From Nitrospirota bacterium (GTDB lineage Bacteria; Nitrospirota; Nitrospiria; Nitrospirales; UBA8639), in assembly GCA_003695915.1 (NCBI GenBank), contig RFGF01000115.1:1-64000 (forward strand): DNA of 64,000 bases, read 5' to 3'. Positions 50,582 to 59,421 of this stretch are shown here, one piece after another. Numbering within the stretch: the first letter of the stretch is position 1; every line of letters begins with the position of its first letter. The notes below the pieces were generated by a model. That model was given only the letters and a program-made list of their open reading frames with translations, had not been told where the DNA came from and searched no databases. The translations under genes were made by a program, and so were the position numbers.

Positions 50582-50707
50582 GGAAATCCTCGAGCGTCAA
50601 GGAGAGGTGCCTTTTCCCATCCTGTGTCATCGCGATGCGCTCGCGGCATTCTGTAGGGGATTTGGTGTCACAGACGATTTTCGTGATTCCGGCCTTCGTG
50701 TACGTCG

Positions 50708-51211
50708 ATGAACTACATCGAGGGAGCGAACACAGCCGAAGGCTGCCGTTTTGGCATCGTCGTCAGTCGATTCAATGAATTTATTACCGATCGATTGCTA
50801 GCCGGTGCGCTCGAGGTCTTTCGTCAAGGCGAAGTGCGTGAAGACGACATTCTGGTTGTGCGCGTGCCTGGTGCTTTTGAGATCCCGCTCGTGGCTCGCC
50901 TGTTGGCGAAGTCCGGACAGTTCGATGCGATTCTTTGTTTGGGATGCGTCATTCGCGGGGAAACACCCCATTTCGAATATATTAGTGCCGAGACCAGCCG
51001 GGGGATCGCGCAGGCTGCGTGGGATACGGGGATTCCTGTTATTTTCGGTGTGCTGACGGTCGACTCTCCGGAACAAGCCCTGCATCGCTCTGATTCTTCC
51101 GAGCGCAATCGAGGGGCCGATGCGGCCCGATCAGCCATCGCGATGGCGACGTTGGTGAAAACGTTACAAGAGCAGAGATTTCATTCTGTCGAGAAAAACG
51201 CAAAGAAATAA
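50708..51211 (+). CDS. ribH: 6,7-dimethyl-8-ribityllumazine synthase
   Basis: Condenses the RibB and RibD products to lumazine. The 167-residue protein has FGIVVSRFNEFITDRLL, RVPGAFEIPLVARLLA, the conserved GCVIRGETPHFEYI and GIPVIFGVLTVDSPEQAL, all typical of the icosahedral-forming family. It comes 126 bases after ribBA and 20 bases before nusB. The gap holds no other gene. Confidence 0.97.
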   Translation: MNYIEGANTAEGCRFGIVVSRFNEFITDRLLAGALEVFRQGEVREDDILVVRVPGAFEIPLVARLLAKSGQFDAILCLGCVIRGETPHFEYISAETSRGIAQAAWDTGIPVIFGVLTVDSPEQALHRSDSSERNRGADAARSAIAMATLVKTLQEQRFHSVEKNAKK

Positions 51212-51231
51212 AATTATTATATTTCATAATT

Positions 51232-51705
51232 ATGGTAGGGTTTTCCAAACAGGCACGGCGGCTTGCCAGACAGCGGGCATTACAAACCTTGTTCCAATGG
51301 GAATTCCAGCCCGCACAGCGGCTTGCTATCCCGTTTGCTTTTGAAGGCCAATCCTGCACGGAGGACGAGCGCCAGTACGCCGAACGGTTGGTCGATGGCG
51401 TTTTAAGCCACAAGTCGGAATTGGACACCATCATCGGACGGTATGCGCGAGGATGGACAGTCGAACGAATGCCCGTCGTCGATCGGAATATCCTCCGGTG
51501 TGCAATCTATGAACTGCTCTGGGTTCCGGACGTGCCGGCCAAAGTGACGATCAACGAAGCGATCGAATTGGCCAAACGGTTTGCTGACGAAGAAGCGAAA
51601 CGGTTTATCAACGGCGTCTTGGATCGCATCCTGCAAGAAGAACCGCGGCTCGAAAGAAAACGCTTCGAATTGGTTCACGAGCCCCGTTCACGTGTCGTCT
51701 CATGA
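51232..51705 (+). CDS. nusB: Transcription antitermination factor NusB
   Basis: Binds boxA RNA with NusE for rRNA antitermination. The 157-residue protein starts at ATG 51232 and has RRLARQRALQTLFQWEF, RYARGWTVERMPVVDRNILRCAIYEL in outline and VTINEAIELAKRFADEE plus FINGVLDRI. No Shine-Dalgarno is visible; the AT-rich sequence just before the ATG can fold into a hairpin (51211-51230). The ribH-nusB pairing is common in bacteria. Confidence 0.95.
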   Translation: MVGFSKQARRLARQRALQTLFQWEFQPAQRLAIPFAFEGQSCTEDERQYAERLVDGVLSHKSELDTIIGRYARGWTVERMPVVDRNILRCAIYELLWVPDVPAKVTINEAIELAKRFADEEAKRFINGVLDRILQEEPRLERKRFELVHEPRSRVVS

Positions 51706-51759
51706 GCGATCCCATGACATTCCTGTTGTCGCGGAATCCTGCCTCGTGATATTCCCGTT

Positions 51760-53109
51760 ATGATCGAACGATATACATTGCCGCGCATGGCCGCAGTGTG
51801 GGCCCCTCGTCGAAAATTCGAACGGTGGCTCGATATCGAGCTCGCGGTTTGTGAAGTTCTGGAACAGAGAGGACAAGTTCCGAAAGGGACGGCACGAAAA
51901 ATTCGACGGAAGGTGACAATTGATCCCGACCGCATCGCGGCAATCGAAGCGACGGTCAAACACGACGTGATTGCATTTTTGGAATCTATCAGCGAACAAG
52001 CCGGGCCCGATGCCCGTTACCTTCATGCGGGATTGACTTCCTCTGATATCGTCGACACGGCGCTGGCGCTCCAGATGGTCGAAGCCGTGGATTATATTCT
52101 GGGCGATATAGACGAATTGCTCGATGTGTTGCGCGAGATGGCCTTTCGCTATCGTGACACCTTGATGGTAGGTCGGTCGCACGGCGTTCATGGAGAGCCC
52201 ATTTCCTTTGGATGGAAACTGGCCGTGTGGTATCAAGAGTTCGAGCGACATGCGATCCGCTTACGAGCGGCACGCCGTGACATTGCCGTCGGAAAACTGT
52301 CTGGTGCGATGGGCACGTTTGCGCATCTTCCACCGGTTGTCGAGCGACGGGTTTGCCACATGTTGGGCTTGCGACCCGCGCCCATATCGACGCAAATCGT
52401 GCAGCGGGACCGTCACGCGGCGTTGCTCTCCGCTCTGGCGTTACTGGCATCCAGCATCGAAAAGGTGGCTACGGAAATTCGCCACCTTCAACGCACCGAA
52501 GTGCTCGAAGTCGAAGAGCAGTTTACGGAGGGACAGAAAGGATCTTCCGCCATGCCGCACAAGCGAAACCCTGTGGCGTCGGAAAATCTTTGCGGCTTGG
52601 CGCGCGTGGTCAGGGCTAACAGCTTAGCGGCGATGGAAAACATCGCTTTGTGGCACGAGCGCGATATTAGTCACTCGTCGGTCGAACGGATTGTTTTGCC
52701 GGACAGCACCATTGTGGTCGATTATATGCTGACCCGTTTGACGACGATCGTTAAAACGTTGCACGTCTATGCGGAGCGAATGTTGACCAATCTCCATCTG
52801 ACCGGGGGATTGATCTTTTCCCAACGAGTGTTGCTCGCACTTGTCGGAAAGGGTGCCGATCGCAAGAGCGCGTATGAGGCCGTTCAACGGCAGGCCATGG
52901 CCGCCTGGAAACGACAAGGCGACTTTCAATCGCTAATCAGCAAAGATCCCTATATTCGGCGCTTTCTGTCCCAACAGGAGATCGCGGCCTGTTTCGATCC
53001 GAAGGCCTATCTGCGGTATCAGCCTCACGTGTTTCAGCGTGTCTTCGGGCGGTCGACCTCTCGAACGATGGGAAAGCATCATGCACGGCCATCGCGTCGC
53101 CGCCGGTGA
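51760..53109 (+). CDS. purB: Adenylosuccinate lyase
   Basis: Removes fumarate in two purine steps (SAICAR and adenylosuccinate). The 449-residue protein shows RSHGVHGEPISFGWKLA, the catalytic-loop signature GSSAMPHKRNPVASENLCG and HERDISHSSVERI. The C-terminus is a few Arg-rich residues longer than usual. It begins 54 bases after nusB and is followed by purC, purS and purQ, so it heads the purine part of the operon. Confidence 0.97.
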   Translation: MIERYTLPRMAAVWAPRRKFERWLDIELAVCEVLEQRGQVPKGTARKIRRKVTIDPDRIAAIEATVKHDVIAFLESISEQAGPDARYLHAGLTSSDIVDTALALQMVEAVDYILGDIDELLDVLREMAFRYRDTLMVGRSHGVHGEPISFGWKLAVWYQEFERHAIRLRAARRDIAVGKLSGAMGTFAHLPPVVERRVCHMLGLRPAPISTQIVQRDRHAALLSALALLASSIEKVATEIRHLQRTEVLEVEEQFTEGQKGSSAMPHKRNPVASENLCGLARVVRANSLAAMENIALWHERDISHSSVERIVLPDSTIVVDYMLTRLTTIVKTLHVYAERMLTNLHLTGGLIFSQRVLLALVGKGADRKSAYEAVQRQAMAAWKRQGDFQSLISKDPYIRRFLSQQEIAACFDPKAYLRYQPHVFQRVFGRSTSRTMGKHHARPSRRRR

Positions 53110-53122
53110 GTGGAGGTGGATC

Positions 53123-53827
53123 ATGACGGCTGAGACGGTGTTGTACGAAGGGAAGGCCAAAAAAATTTTGGCCACGGATTCCCCCGAATATATCATTCAG
53201 TATTTCAAGGATGATGCAACGGCGTTCAACGCGGAAAAGCGAGCCGTCATTCCGGGAAAAGGGATCGTCAACAACCAAATTTCTGCCCGCGTGTTCAGCG
53301 TCTTGGCCGAGGCGGGCATTCCGACTCATTTCGTGCGCACGGTGAGCGAACGGGAAATGATGGCCAAGCGCGTTTCTATCATCCCGGTGGAAGTGGTTAT
53401 TCGAAATCGGGCAACGGGCAGTCTCGTAGCACGATTGGGACTGGAAGAGGGCCAGGTCCTGAATCCTCCGCTCATCGAGTTGTTTTACAAAAACGATGCG
53501 CTCGGCGATCCCTTAATTACCGAGGATCACATCCGACTCCTCAAATTGGCCGATGACGCGCAAATTGCCGAGATGAAACGACTGGCCCAACGGGTGAATG
53601 CGGTACTCCTGCCGTTTTTTGAATCTCGGGGATTGCTGCTCGTGGATTTGAAACTGGAGTTCGGAATAGCGAATGGGCAGATCGTGGTCGCCGACGAAAT
53701 TTCACCGGACACGTGCCGGCTCTGGGATCTTCAATCCGGGGAACGGTTGGACAAGGATCGCTTTCGGCACGACCTCGGTCGGGTGGAAGAAGCGTATCGG
53801 GAAGTGTGGCGACGCGTCTGTGCCTAA
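53123..53827 (+). CDS. purC: SAICAR synthase
   Basis: Joins aspartate to CAIR. The 234-residue protein begins VLYEGKAKKILATDSPE and contains the substrate motifs NAEKRAVIPGKGIVNNQIS, VVIRNRATGSL, LVDLKLEFG and the DEISPDTCRLWD end signature. GGAGGTGG lies just before the ATG at 53123, 13 bases after purB. The frame is open upstream but that is inside purB. Confidence 0.97.
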   Translation: MTAETVLYEGKAKKILATDSPEYIIQYFKDDATAFNAEKRAVIPGKGIVNNQISARVFSVLAEAGIPTHFVRTVSEREMMAKRVSIIPVEVVIRNRATGSLVARLGLEEGQVLNPPLIELFYKNDALGDPLITEDHIRLLKLADDAQIAEMKRLAQRVNAVLLPFFESRGLLLVDLKLEFGIANGQIVVADEISPDTCRLWDLQSGERLDKDRFRHDLGRVEEAYREVWRRVCA

Positions 53828-53877
53828 TCGGCGACAACGATAAACATGGTCAAACGCACGAGGCTTGTGTATCGATC

Positions 53878-54123
53878 ATGAAAGCCCGGGTCTACATCAC
53901 GCTGAAACGCGGCATACACGATCCACAAGGTCAGGCCGTTCAACAGTCGCTGAGGACGCTTGGATTTTCGGGCGTACGGGATGTTCGGATGGGGAAGATC
54001 CTCGACGTTACCCTCGACGAATCCGATCGAGAAAAAGCTGAGGCCTTGCTTCATGAGATGTGCGCCAAACTGCTCGCGAATCCCGTCATCGAGGATTTCC
54101 ACTACACATTTGACGAAGAGTGA
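53878..54123 (+). CDS. purS: FGAM synthase subunit PurS
   Basis: Small subunit linking PurQ to PurL in the Bacillus-type formylglycinamidine synthase. The 81-residue protein starts at the ATG 53878 (KARVYITLKRGIHDPQGQAV) and has the GFSGVRDVRMGK and NPVIEDFHYTF signatures. A longer frame upstream runs through purC and is not used. The presence of purS and purQ indicates a separate short purL elsewhere. Confidence 0.95.
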   Translation: MKARVYITLKRGIHDPQGQAVQQSLRTLGFSGVRDVRMGKILDVTLDESDREKAEALLHEMCAKLLANPVIEDFHYTFDEE

Positions 54124-54208
54124 AAGCAACGTCGAGATGGAATGGAGCATAAAACGGAACCATCCTATGCCGTTCAGGCTTGTCTGCTGAGACGCGGAGG
54201 TTTGGTCG

Positions 54209-54913
54209 ATGACGGTAGGCATTATCGTTTTTCCGGGCTCGAATTGCGATCGCGATTGCGAGTACGTGTTCCGCGAGGTTCTCCAAGTTTCGACCCGGCT
54301 CATTTGGCATTGCGAGACGAGCCTCGAGAATGTGGATGTCGTCGTGCTGCCGGGAGGTTTCTCGTATGGCGACTATTTGCGGGCAGGAAGCTTAGCCAAA
54401 GTCTCGCCTATTATGAACGCCATCAAACGCTTTGCGCATGCCGGAGGACTGGTATTGGGAATTTGCAATGGATTCCAGATTCTTCTCGAATCCGGTTTGT
54501 TGCCAGGTGCCATGCTGCGAAACGAAAAATTGACGTTTATTTGCGAAGACATCTACGTCAGAGTGGAGAATGCCTCTTTGCCATTCACTCGACAGTGCGT
54601 GCCGGGTCAAGTTTTGAAACTTCCTATCGCTCACGCGGATGGCAATTATTATACGGATCCAGTGACGTTGTCGGCCTTGAAAGCGAAAGCACAAATCGTC
54701 TTCCGATATTGCGATGCGCAAGGGCGTCTCACAGCCGAAGCGAACCCGAACGGATCGCTCGACCATATTGCTGGCCTGTGCAATGCTGAGGGCAACGTCT
54801 TAGGCTTAATGCCTCATCCCGAGCGATGTGCCGAGGAGGCGCTTCATAATACCGATGGTTTATTTCTGTTATCGTCGATGCTGGGGACCATGCGAAACGA
54901 AGCCATGGTTTAG
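54209..54913 (+). CDS. purQ: FGAM synthase glutaminase subunit PurQ
   Basis: Class I glutamine amidotransferase that gives ammonia to PurL. The 234-residue protein has VGIIVFPGSNCDRDCEYV, VVLPGGFSYGDYLRAG, the nucleophile Cys in LVLGICNGFQILLESGLLPGA in outline, and the His/Glu pair LMPHPERCAEE. It ends the rib-nus-pur run. A 242-base gap with no gene follows before the aldolase. Confidence 0.97.
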   Translation: MTVGIIVFPGSNCDRDCEYVFREVLQVSTRLIWHCETSLENVDVVVLPGGFSYGDYLRAGSLAKVSPIMNAIKRFAHAGGLVLGICNGFQILLESGLLPGAMLRNEKLTFICEDIYVRVENASLPFTRQCVPGQVLKLPIAHADGNYYTDPVTLSALKAKAQIVFRYCDAQGRLTAEANPNGSLDHIAGLCNAEGNVLGLMPHPERCAEEALHNTDGLFLLSSMLGTMRNEAMV

Positions 54914-55155
54914 CTCGTCGGCGCGACCTGCATCTCTTGCCTCCACCGGCGTAGTTTTCTACACTGAGAGGCACTAGGCAAATTCGTGAAGTGTGTTGCA
55001 CCGGTGCGCATGTGACCGCAAGGGATTGTCTGGCTCCTCGACGTCGAATCAGCCGCTTTAGACAATCGTCTTTCGGAAACGACGATTTCGATCATGGCAA
55101 AGTATGAAATCCACTATGATTTCAACTCGTTCGATCTACAAAGGAGGATACAGAC

Positions 55156-56094
55156 GTGAATACCTCTCCGACGATCACTCCGCGAGTAAAAGAAATTTTG
55201 GGTTATTATGATGGCGCGAGCCCTGGCGTGCTCACCAATCTCGCCCGTATGTTGATGAGCGGAAGACTTCGGGGAACCGGTCGGTTAGTGATCCTTCCGG
55301 TTGATCAGGGATTTGAGCATGGGCCGGCTCGGAGTTTTGCTCCCAATCCTCCAGGGTATCATCCTCACTATCATTTCCAGCTCGGCATCGAAGCTGGCTG
55401 TTCGGCCTATGCGGCACCGCTCGGGTTTCTCGAGGCGGGCGCTGCAGAATTCGCCGGGCAAATTCCGCTGATTTTGAAGCTCAACAATAATGATTCGCTC
55501 CATGAAACCAGCGAACCCTCGCAAGCCATTACCGGAAGCGTCCAAGATGCCCTGCGGCTTGGATGTTGTGCAATCGGGTATACCATTTATCCGGGCTCCG
55601 CTCACAGCCATACGATGTACGAGCATTTGCGGGAAATTGCGCTGGAAGCCAAGTCTCATGGGTTAGCCGTCGTAGTTTGGTCGTATCCGCGCGGCGGAGG
55701 GTTGAGCAAACAAGGGGAAACCGCCATCGATGTGGTCGCCTATGCCGCACATATTGCTGCCCAATTGGGGGCTCATATTATCAAAGTCAAAGTTCCCACG
55801 GACCATGTGGAACAAGCTGCGGCGAAAAAAGTGTACGAATCGGAAAAAATTCCGATTTCCACGCTGGTGGATCGCATTCGGCACGTAGTGCAAAGCGCGT
55901 TTCAAGGACGCCGCATTGTGATCTTTTCCGGCGGCGCCAAACAAGAAGATCAGAAAATCTTTGACGAGGTTCGAGCGATACGTGATGGCGGTGGATTTGG
56001 CTCCATTATTGGACGGAATTCGTTTCAACGTCCTAAGCCCGAGGCCTTGGCGTTTTTAGAGACTGTTATGAAGATCTATGCCGGTGAAGCCTGA
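55156..56094 (+). CDS. fbaB: Class I fructose-bisphosphate aldolase, archaeal/DhnA type
   Basis: Schiff-base aldolase of glycolysis and gluconeogenesis. The 312-residue protein starts at GTG 55156 behind a strong AAAGGAGG, with LVILPVDQGFEHGPARSF, the likely Schiff-base lysine in IIKVKVPTD and SGGAKQED at the C-terminal phosphate site. It belongs to the DhnA/FbaB family rather than the metal-dependent class II. A large hairpin follows its stop. Confidence 0.94.
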   Translation: MNTSPTITPRVKEILGYYDGASPGVLTNLARMLMSGRLRGTGRLVILPVDQGFEHGPARSFAPNPPGYHPHYHFQLGIEAGCSAYAAPLGFLEAGAAEFAGQIPLILKLNNNDSLHETSEPSQAITGSVQDALRLGCCAIGYTIYPGSAHSHTMYEHLREIALEAKSHGLAVVVWSYPRGGGLSKQGETAIDVVAYAAHIAAQLGAHIIKVKVPTDHVEQAAAKKVYESEKIPISTLVDRIRHVVQSAFQGRRIVIFSGGAKQEDQKIFDEVRAIRDGGGFGSIIGRNSFQRPKPEALAFLETVMKIYAGEA

Positions 56095-56137
56095 CGACCG
56101 CCCCCTTCGTCTTGTGGCGAACGCTCTTCGCATGGGC

Positions 56138-56202
56138 TATGGCGAACGGATGAGATGCGATCTCTTGCCCGAGGGGATTGACCCTCATCCGTTCTCGCCA
56201 TA
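56138..56202 (+). terminator. Long hairpin after the aldolase gene
   Basis: TATGGCG-AACGGATGAG (56138-56154) pairs with CTCATCCGTT-CT-CGCCATA (56184-56202), 17 base pairs with a two-base bulge and a 29-base loop. It begins 44 bases after the stop and is followed by TGTTTCCCTT, so it is a terminator or mRNA 3' end. It closes the intact block before the decayed region. Confidence 0.5.
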
Positions 56203-56411
56203 CGTGTTTCCCTTCTAAGCTGTCGAACCTACGTAGTCGGTAGCCCGTTCACCAACCATCTCATTGAACAATGTTTGTAGTGATTGTCTCTTTAGACACG
56301 GCAGAAGGAATACAATGCTTCCGAACCTAAGACGAATGATCTCTTCGAACAGGAGAAGGTTATCCGGTCTCAAGCGGAAAGTCGGGTTCACTACTCTGCA
56401 AGAATGAACCA

Positions 56412-56983
56412 GTGATGATCGATGCCGCCCTTTCCCACCTAGCCGGTCAATCGAACCAGTTTTTAAAACGAACCGTCGATCTCCAGGAAAATGGGGTCAT
56501 CCTGTCGAATATGCTGGAACAAGCCGGAACTGTAGCGCCGCATATAAAAATCTGCTTGCTCGTCAACATCGAAAAAGATACGGTTGCTCTTCGACGCGAA
56601 CTCGGACGACGAGGCGGGGATTGTATTCCCCCATGATGCCGCCCCAGCTGTATTTGAATTCACTTTGATGGTGGCTGCTCCTTGTAGCGGTGCCACGTCT
56701 CCAGAAGCGCTCAAATTCGTCTTTCACACGATCGGTGTTTTCAACGACAACCGGTGTTCGCTCACCAGAATGGTCTATCCTCTGGATGCGCGAATTGATC
56801 GGCTCGTCTTGGAGATCGAAAATCTCGCTATCAAGGACTCGAGCAGTTCGTGGAGCATACTCAGCGAACAAAGATCTGCCATCGGTTCTTTAACAAATTC
56901 GCATGCCGATTTTCGATGCCGGCGACATCGTCCAAGCCGTGCCAACGATCAAAGAAATGCCACCGACGGTCGCGCTTCCATAA
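56412..56983 (+). pseudogene. Decayed DUF4255 (Pvc16-type) eCIS gene
   Basis: Reading across frames restores a DUF4255 protein, a component of extracellular contractile injection systems. The start MIDAALSHLAGQSNQFLKRT and VNIEKDTV is in one frame; YSPMMPPQLYLN follows in a second; MVAAPCSGATSPEALKFVF and LDARIDRLVLEIENLAIKD in a third; and the end RMPIFDAGDIVQAVPTIKE closes in another, after an in-frame TAA (about 56890) where LPSVLYQIR is expected. The natural stop is 56981-56983. At least three frameshifts and one nonsense change make the gene inactive. Family assignment is from memory of the DUF4255 pattern. Confidence 0.8.
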
Positions 56984-56999
56984 CCATATTCTTTGCTCA

Positions 57000-57890
57000 A
57001 TGAGATACCGGGCCCTATTTGGTTTAACTGTCGCCCACCGTTTTTTCAGGCGAGACCGAGGGGCGAGAATTGGCATTCGATTGCGCGCCCGAATCCTATC
57101 GGCTCATCCGACAAACTGGATTGCTCATCCCTGCGTCTTCCGACGGCATCGACGACTGGTATGATCATACGCGCCAGGAATCGCTTCGACTCGTTGCTGT
57201 AGATACCGGTGAACCGCCAGTCCTACATCTTCGCATGTTTGCACGGAACAGGCTTTTCACGAAATATATGGATTTGCGTCTGTTCGTCCGGACGCCGTTT
57301 TTTTTGTTGCGACACACAGACCGCTTGTCAACAGGTGCCAGGTCATCATCGATTGCACGAAAACGATGTTGTCTCGCACATGGATTTCAAAGACCTGCCG
57401 ACTGTTGCATTCCAGCACGGATTCAGCAAGCAAGATTGGCTGATCCGTCTCCAGTTTGTATACCGATCAGATTGTGCGATGTGCTCTCTCGTCAGGGATT
57501 GCGCAACGGAAAGGGTCAAGCTCACCGATATCCGATCACGTTTGAGACCCTGGAAACGGTGTGGCGGCACCATGTGTTTGCCAAAGGACCGCTCCGATGA
57601 CCATACGTGCTTGATCTCGATCGTCATGTAGAATGTGAGTCAGTTGGGCAATCCGTCTATCCACTCGCCATTCGAGCGTATCCTTCGCGTCTCGGTGTGC
57701 GTTGCCGCTCCAGGCTCGCCCGATGTTTCGATTTCAGCTCAGTAACTTGCATGACGGTTGGGAGCAAGTGCTCGTCACACGCTTGCCAGTCGCCTCTGCT
57801 GTTCAATTCAATCCGGATATCCTCGAGAGTGAGCGCAGCTGAAGTCATATCTATTCGTTCGCGGCTGGCCACAAGAAACAGTATATGACA
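57000..57890 (+). pseudogene. Decayed eCIS-associated beta-rich protein gene
   Basis: A second broken gene of about 290 residues. The ATG at 57000 opens MRYRALFGLTVAHRFF; a frameshift near 57062 leads to LAFDCAPESYRLIRQTGLLI and VLHLRMFARNRLFTKYMDLR; another frame gives GHHRLHENDVVSHMDFKDL; then YPITFETLETVWRHHVFAKG and finally LSNLHDGWEQVLVTRLPVAS with FNPDILESERS. This order matches a conserved, unnamed protein found between the DUF4255 and sheath genes of eCIS loci (family recalled by pattern). At least four indels are needed. Confidence 0.65.
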
Positions 57891-58112
57891 TCAATGAAAA
57901 CCTCCGGCGCTTATATCGTGAACAAAACGCCTTTCCCAACATCGGCGTCGAAGTGGCGACTGTGATCCAGCGTTTATCGGTCATATGGAAAAGGCGGAAA
58001 CCAGGGCACGTCGCTTGTGAACAAACCATGGCGTCTCACCTCGATGGCGGAGTTTGATCGGTACTTTGGCAGCGACCTAGTGTCGCAGGCATTCTTATCG
58101 GATTCGCCATGA
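57885..58112 (+). pseudogene. Truncated contractile tail sheath gene (N-terminal part)
   Basis: The ATG at 57894 (or 57885) begins MKTSGAYIV. After a missing base the reading continues as QNAFPNIGVEVATVI, and after a second missing base as AFIGHMEKAE; a further shift gives QGTSLVNKPWRLTSMAEFDR with YFGSDLVS. This is the N-terminus of a phage/eCIS tail sheath protein (K-T-P-G-V-Y ... NAFPN ... VEVATAxPAFIGYTEKA ... NKPW ... EFxxYFG). The remaining several hundred residues of a sheath are gone; sequence of another gene follows, so a deletion removed the rest and any tube genes. Confidence 0.75.
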
Positions 58113-58143
58113 AGACAGGCTTGCCCAGTAGGAAGCTCTAATT

Positions 58144-59239
58144 GTGGAGAAAGCGCCCCAACTAGGCATTTATGCTGACAATCCGCTTTTCGTTCTCCAG
58201 TGGAACGGGGATACATGCGGTTGCGTTCCGAACACCTCGCAGATCGTGTACGGACTGTATCCTTTTGGACTGGCCAGCGAGAAACCGCAATATATCGATT
58301 TGAGTCTTTCGTCTGGGATCGGATGGGTTGCGCTAACCATTGATGAGAAAGGAGAAATTCAAGAGCTCCCCTCTGGTGAAGCAGACCCCGTTTTCATCTT
58401 TCATCGATCACGCCCATACCCATCGAACGCAATTTGATCTGACGTGTACGATCAGGCTTGGGATTCCCGGGGACGCTTTACGCCGGAGAGATGCTCGTGA
58501 TGATCGATCGTCTCACGACTGCTATGGTTCGACCTGGGGAATGTGCCGTTGACCAATGACGTGCTGAATACGCTGACACCTTGTGTTGCTTTGGGATTCA
58601 GTCCCGTTCGTAGCATGGGTGACGGCGCGACGCTCTATTTCGATTTTGCAAAATTCCACGACGCAGATCCTGCATTGATCTTGTCCAGCCTCTATTTAAT
58701 GGTCAATCAACTGCGAACCAAACTTGACCAAACCGTCCGAACGTTTCGATTGACTATCACATTCCCGGTCGGCTTTATGCTGGATTCAGCCGGAATCTAT
58801 GGAGTGCCGAATGTGAAGAAATTTTTGGATCATGTGGATCGTTTTTTGGTCGTGCTCGACGATCCCGTCGAAACGAGCACGAAAACGTTGCGCCATAAAA
58901 TCGAAAAACATGTTGTCAGTGAAGTGCAACTGACGCTGGTGCGAAAAATCATTCCGGTAATTTCTTCGGATGGACCTGTGCGTCAACTTCGTGCACGGAT
59001 AACGTCTTTCGACGACAATTTTGGCGAAGAGGGAATGTGGATAGTCCAGATCGGTCAGGGAAAAAGATGCCGAGTCGATCCGTCTTGCGGTCCGGGAAGG
59101 ATTTCAGCGTGACCTCGATGGATTAATCTGTCGCGTGATTTGTCCGCGGCGATGGATGTTCCACCTGCTGTTGTTCGGCATCTTGTGTGCCACGATCGTA
59201 TGCCGTGTGCTGTCGCTCTGGATTGGAGGCATGCGATGA
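58144..59239 (+). pseudogene. Decayed GH18-like protein gene with C-terminal membrane segment
   Basis: Three frames are needed to read about 360 residues. The first (58144-58437) gives NTSQIVYGLYPFGLASEKPQ, GIGWVALTIDEKGEIQE; a middle stretch gives DHAHTHRTQFDLT and LVMIDRLTTAMV with stops; a long clean frame (58543-59060) gives ALGFSPVRSMGDGATLYFDF, LRTKLDQTVRTFRLTITFPV and SAGIYGVPNVKKFLDHVDRF; then a shift gives ESIRLAVREGFQRDLDGLIC and the membrane helix WMFHLLLFGILCATIV. The pattern resembles GH18 (chitinase-fold) domains. A second possible helix lies at 59249-59320 in another frame. Confidence 0.55.
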
Positions 59240-59421
59240 TAGTTTGGGTTGTATGCTCGCTATATGTCTGCTCTAGCGGTGGCCACCGTCATTTTGCTGA
59301 GACTTACACGGTGGTCGACGCTTACTGGAGCGATCGGCAAATGGACATGGCTATGTCTCGATGGTCTGAGGAGCCGGAATCCTGGTCTGGCGGAGTCGCT
59401 CAACCAACGCCCAGAAGTCGG

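Noticed and set aside
57850-58070. A single open frame reading SYLFVRGWPQETVYDINENL ... YREQNAFPNIGVEVATV across the sheath start
   Set aside because: Only the NAFPNIGVEVATV part fits a known family (sheath). The upstream part lies in a different frame from the sheath start MKTSGAYIV and is explained as a chance opening caused by the missing base.
56412-59340. Sequencing or assembly errors as the cause of the many frameshifts
   Set aside because: More than ten indels and stops fall in 3 kb while about 60 kb around it has none; the sheath is also truncated by several hundred residues, which errors cannot explain.
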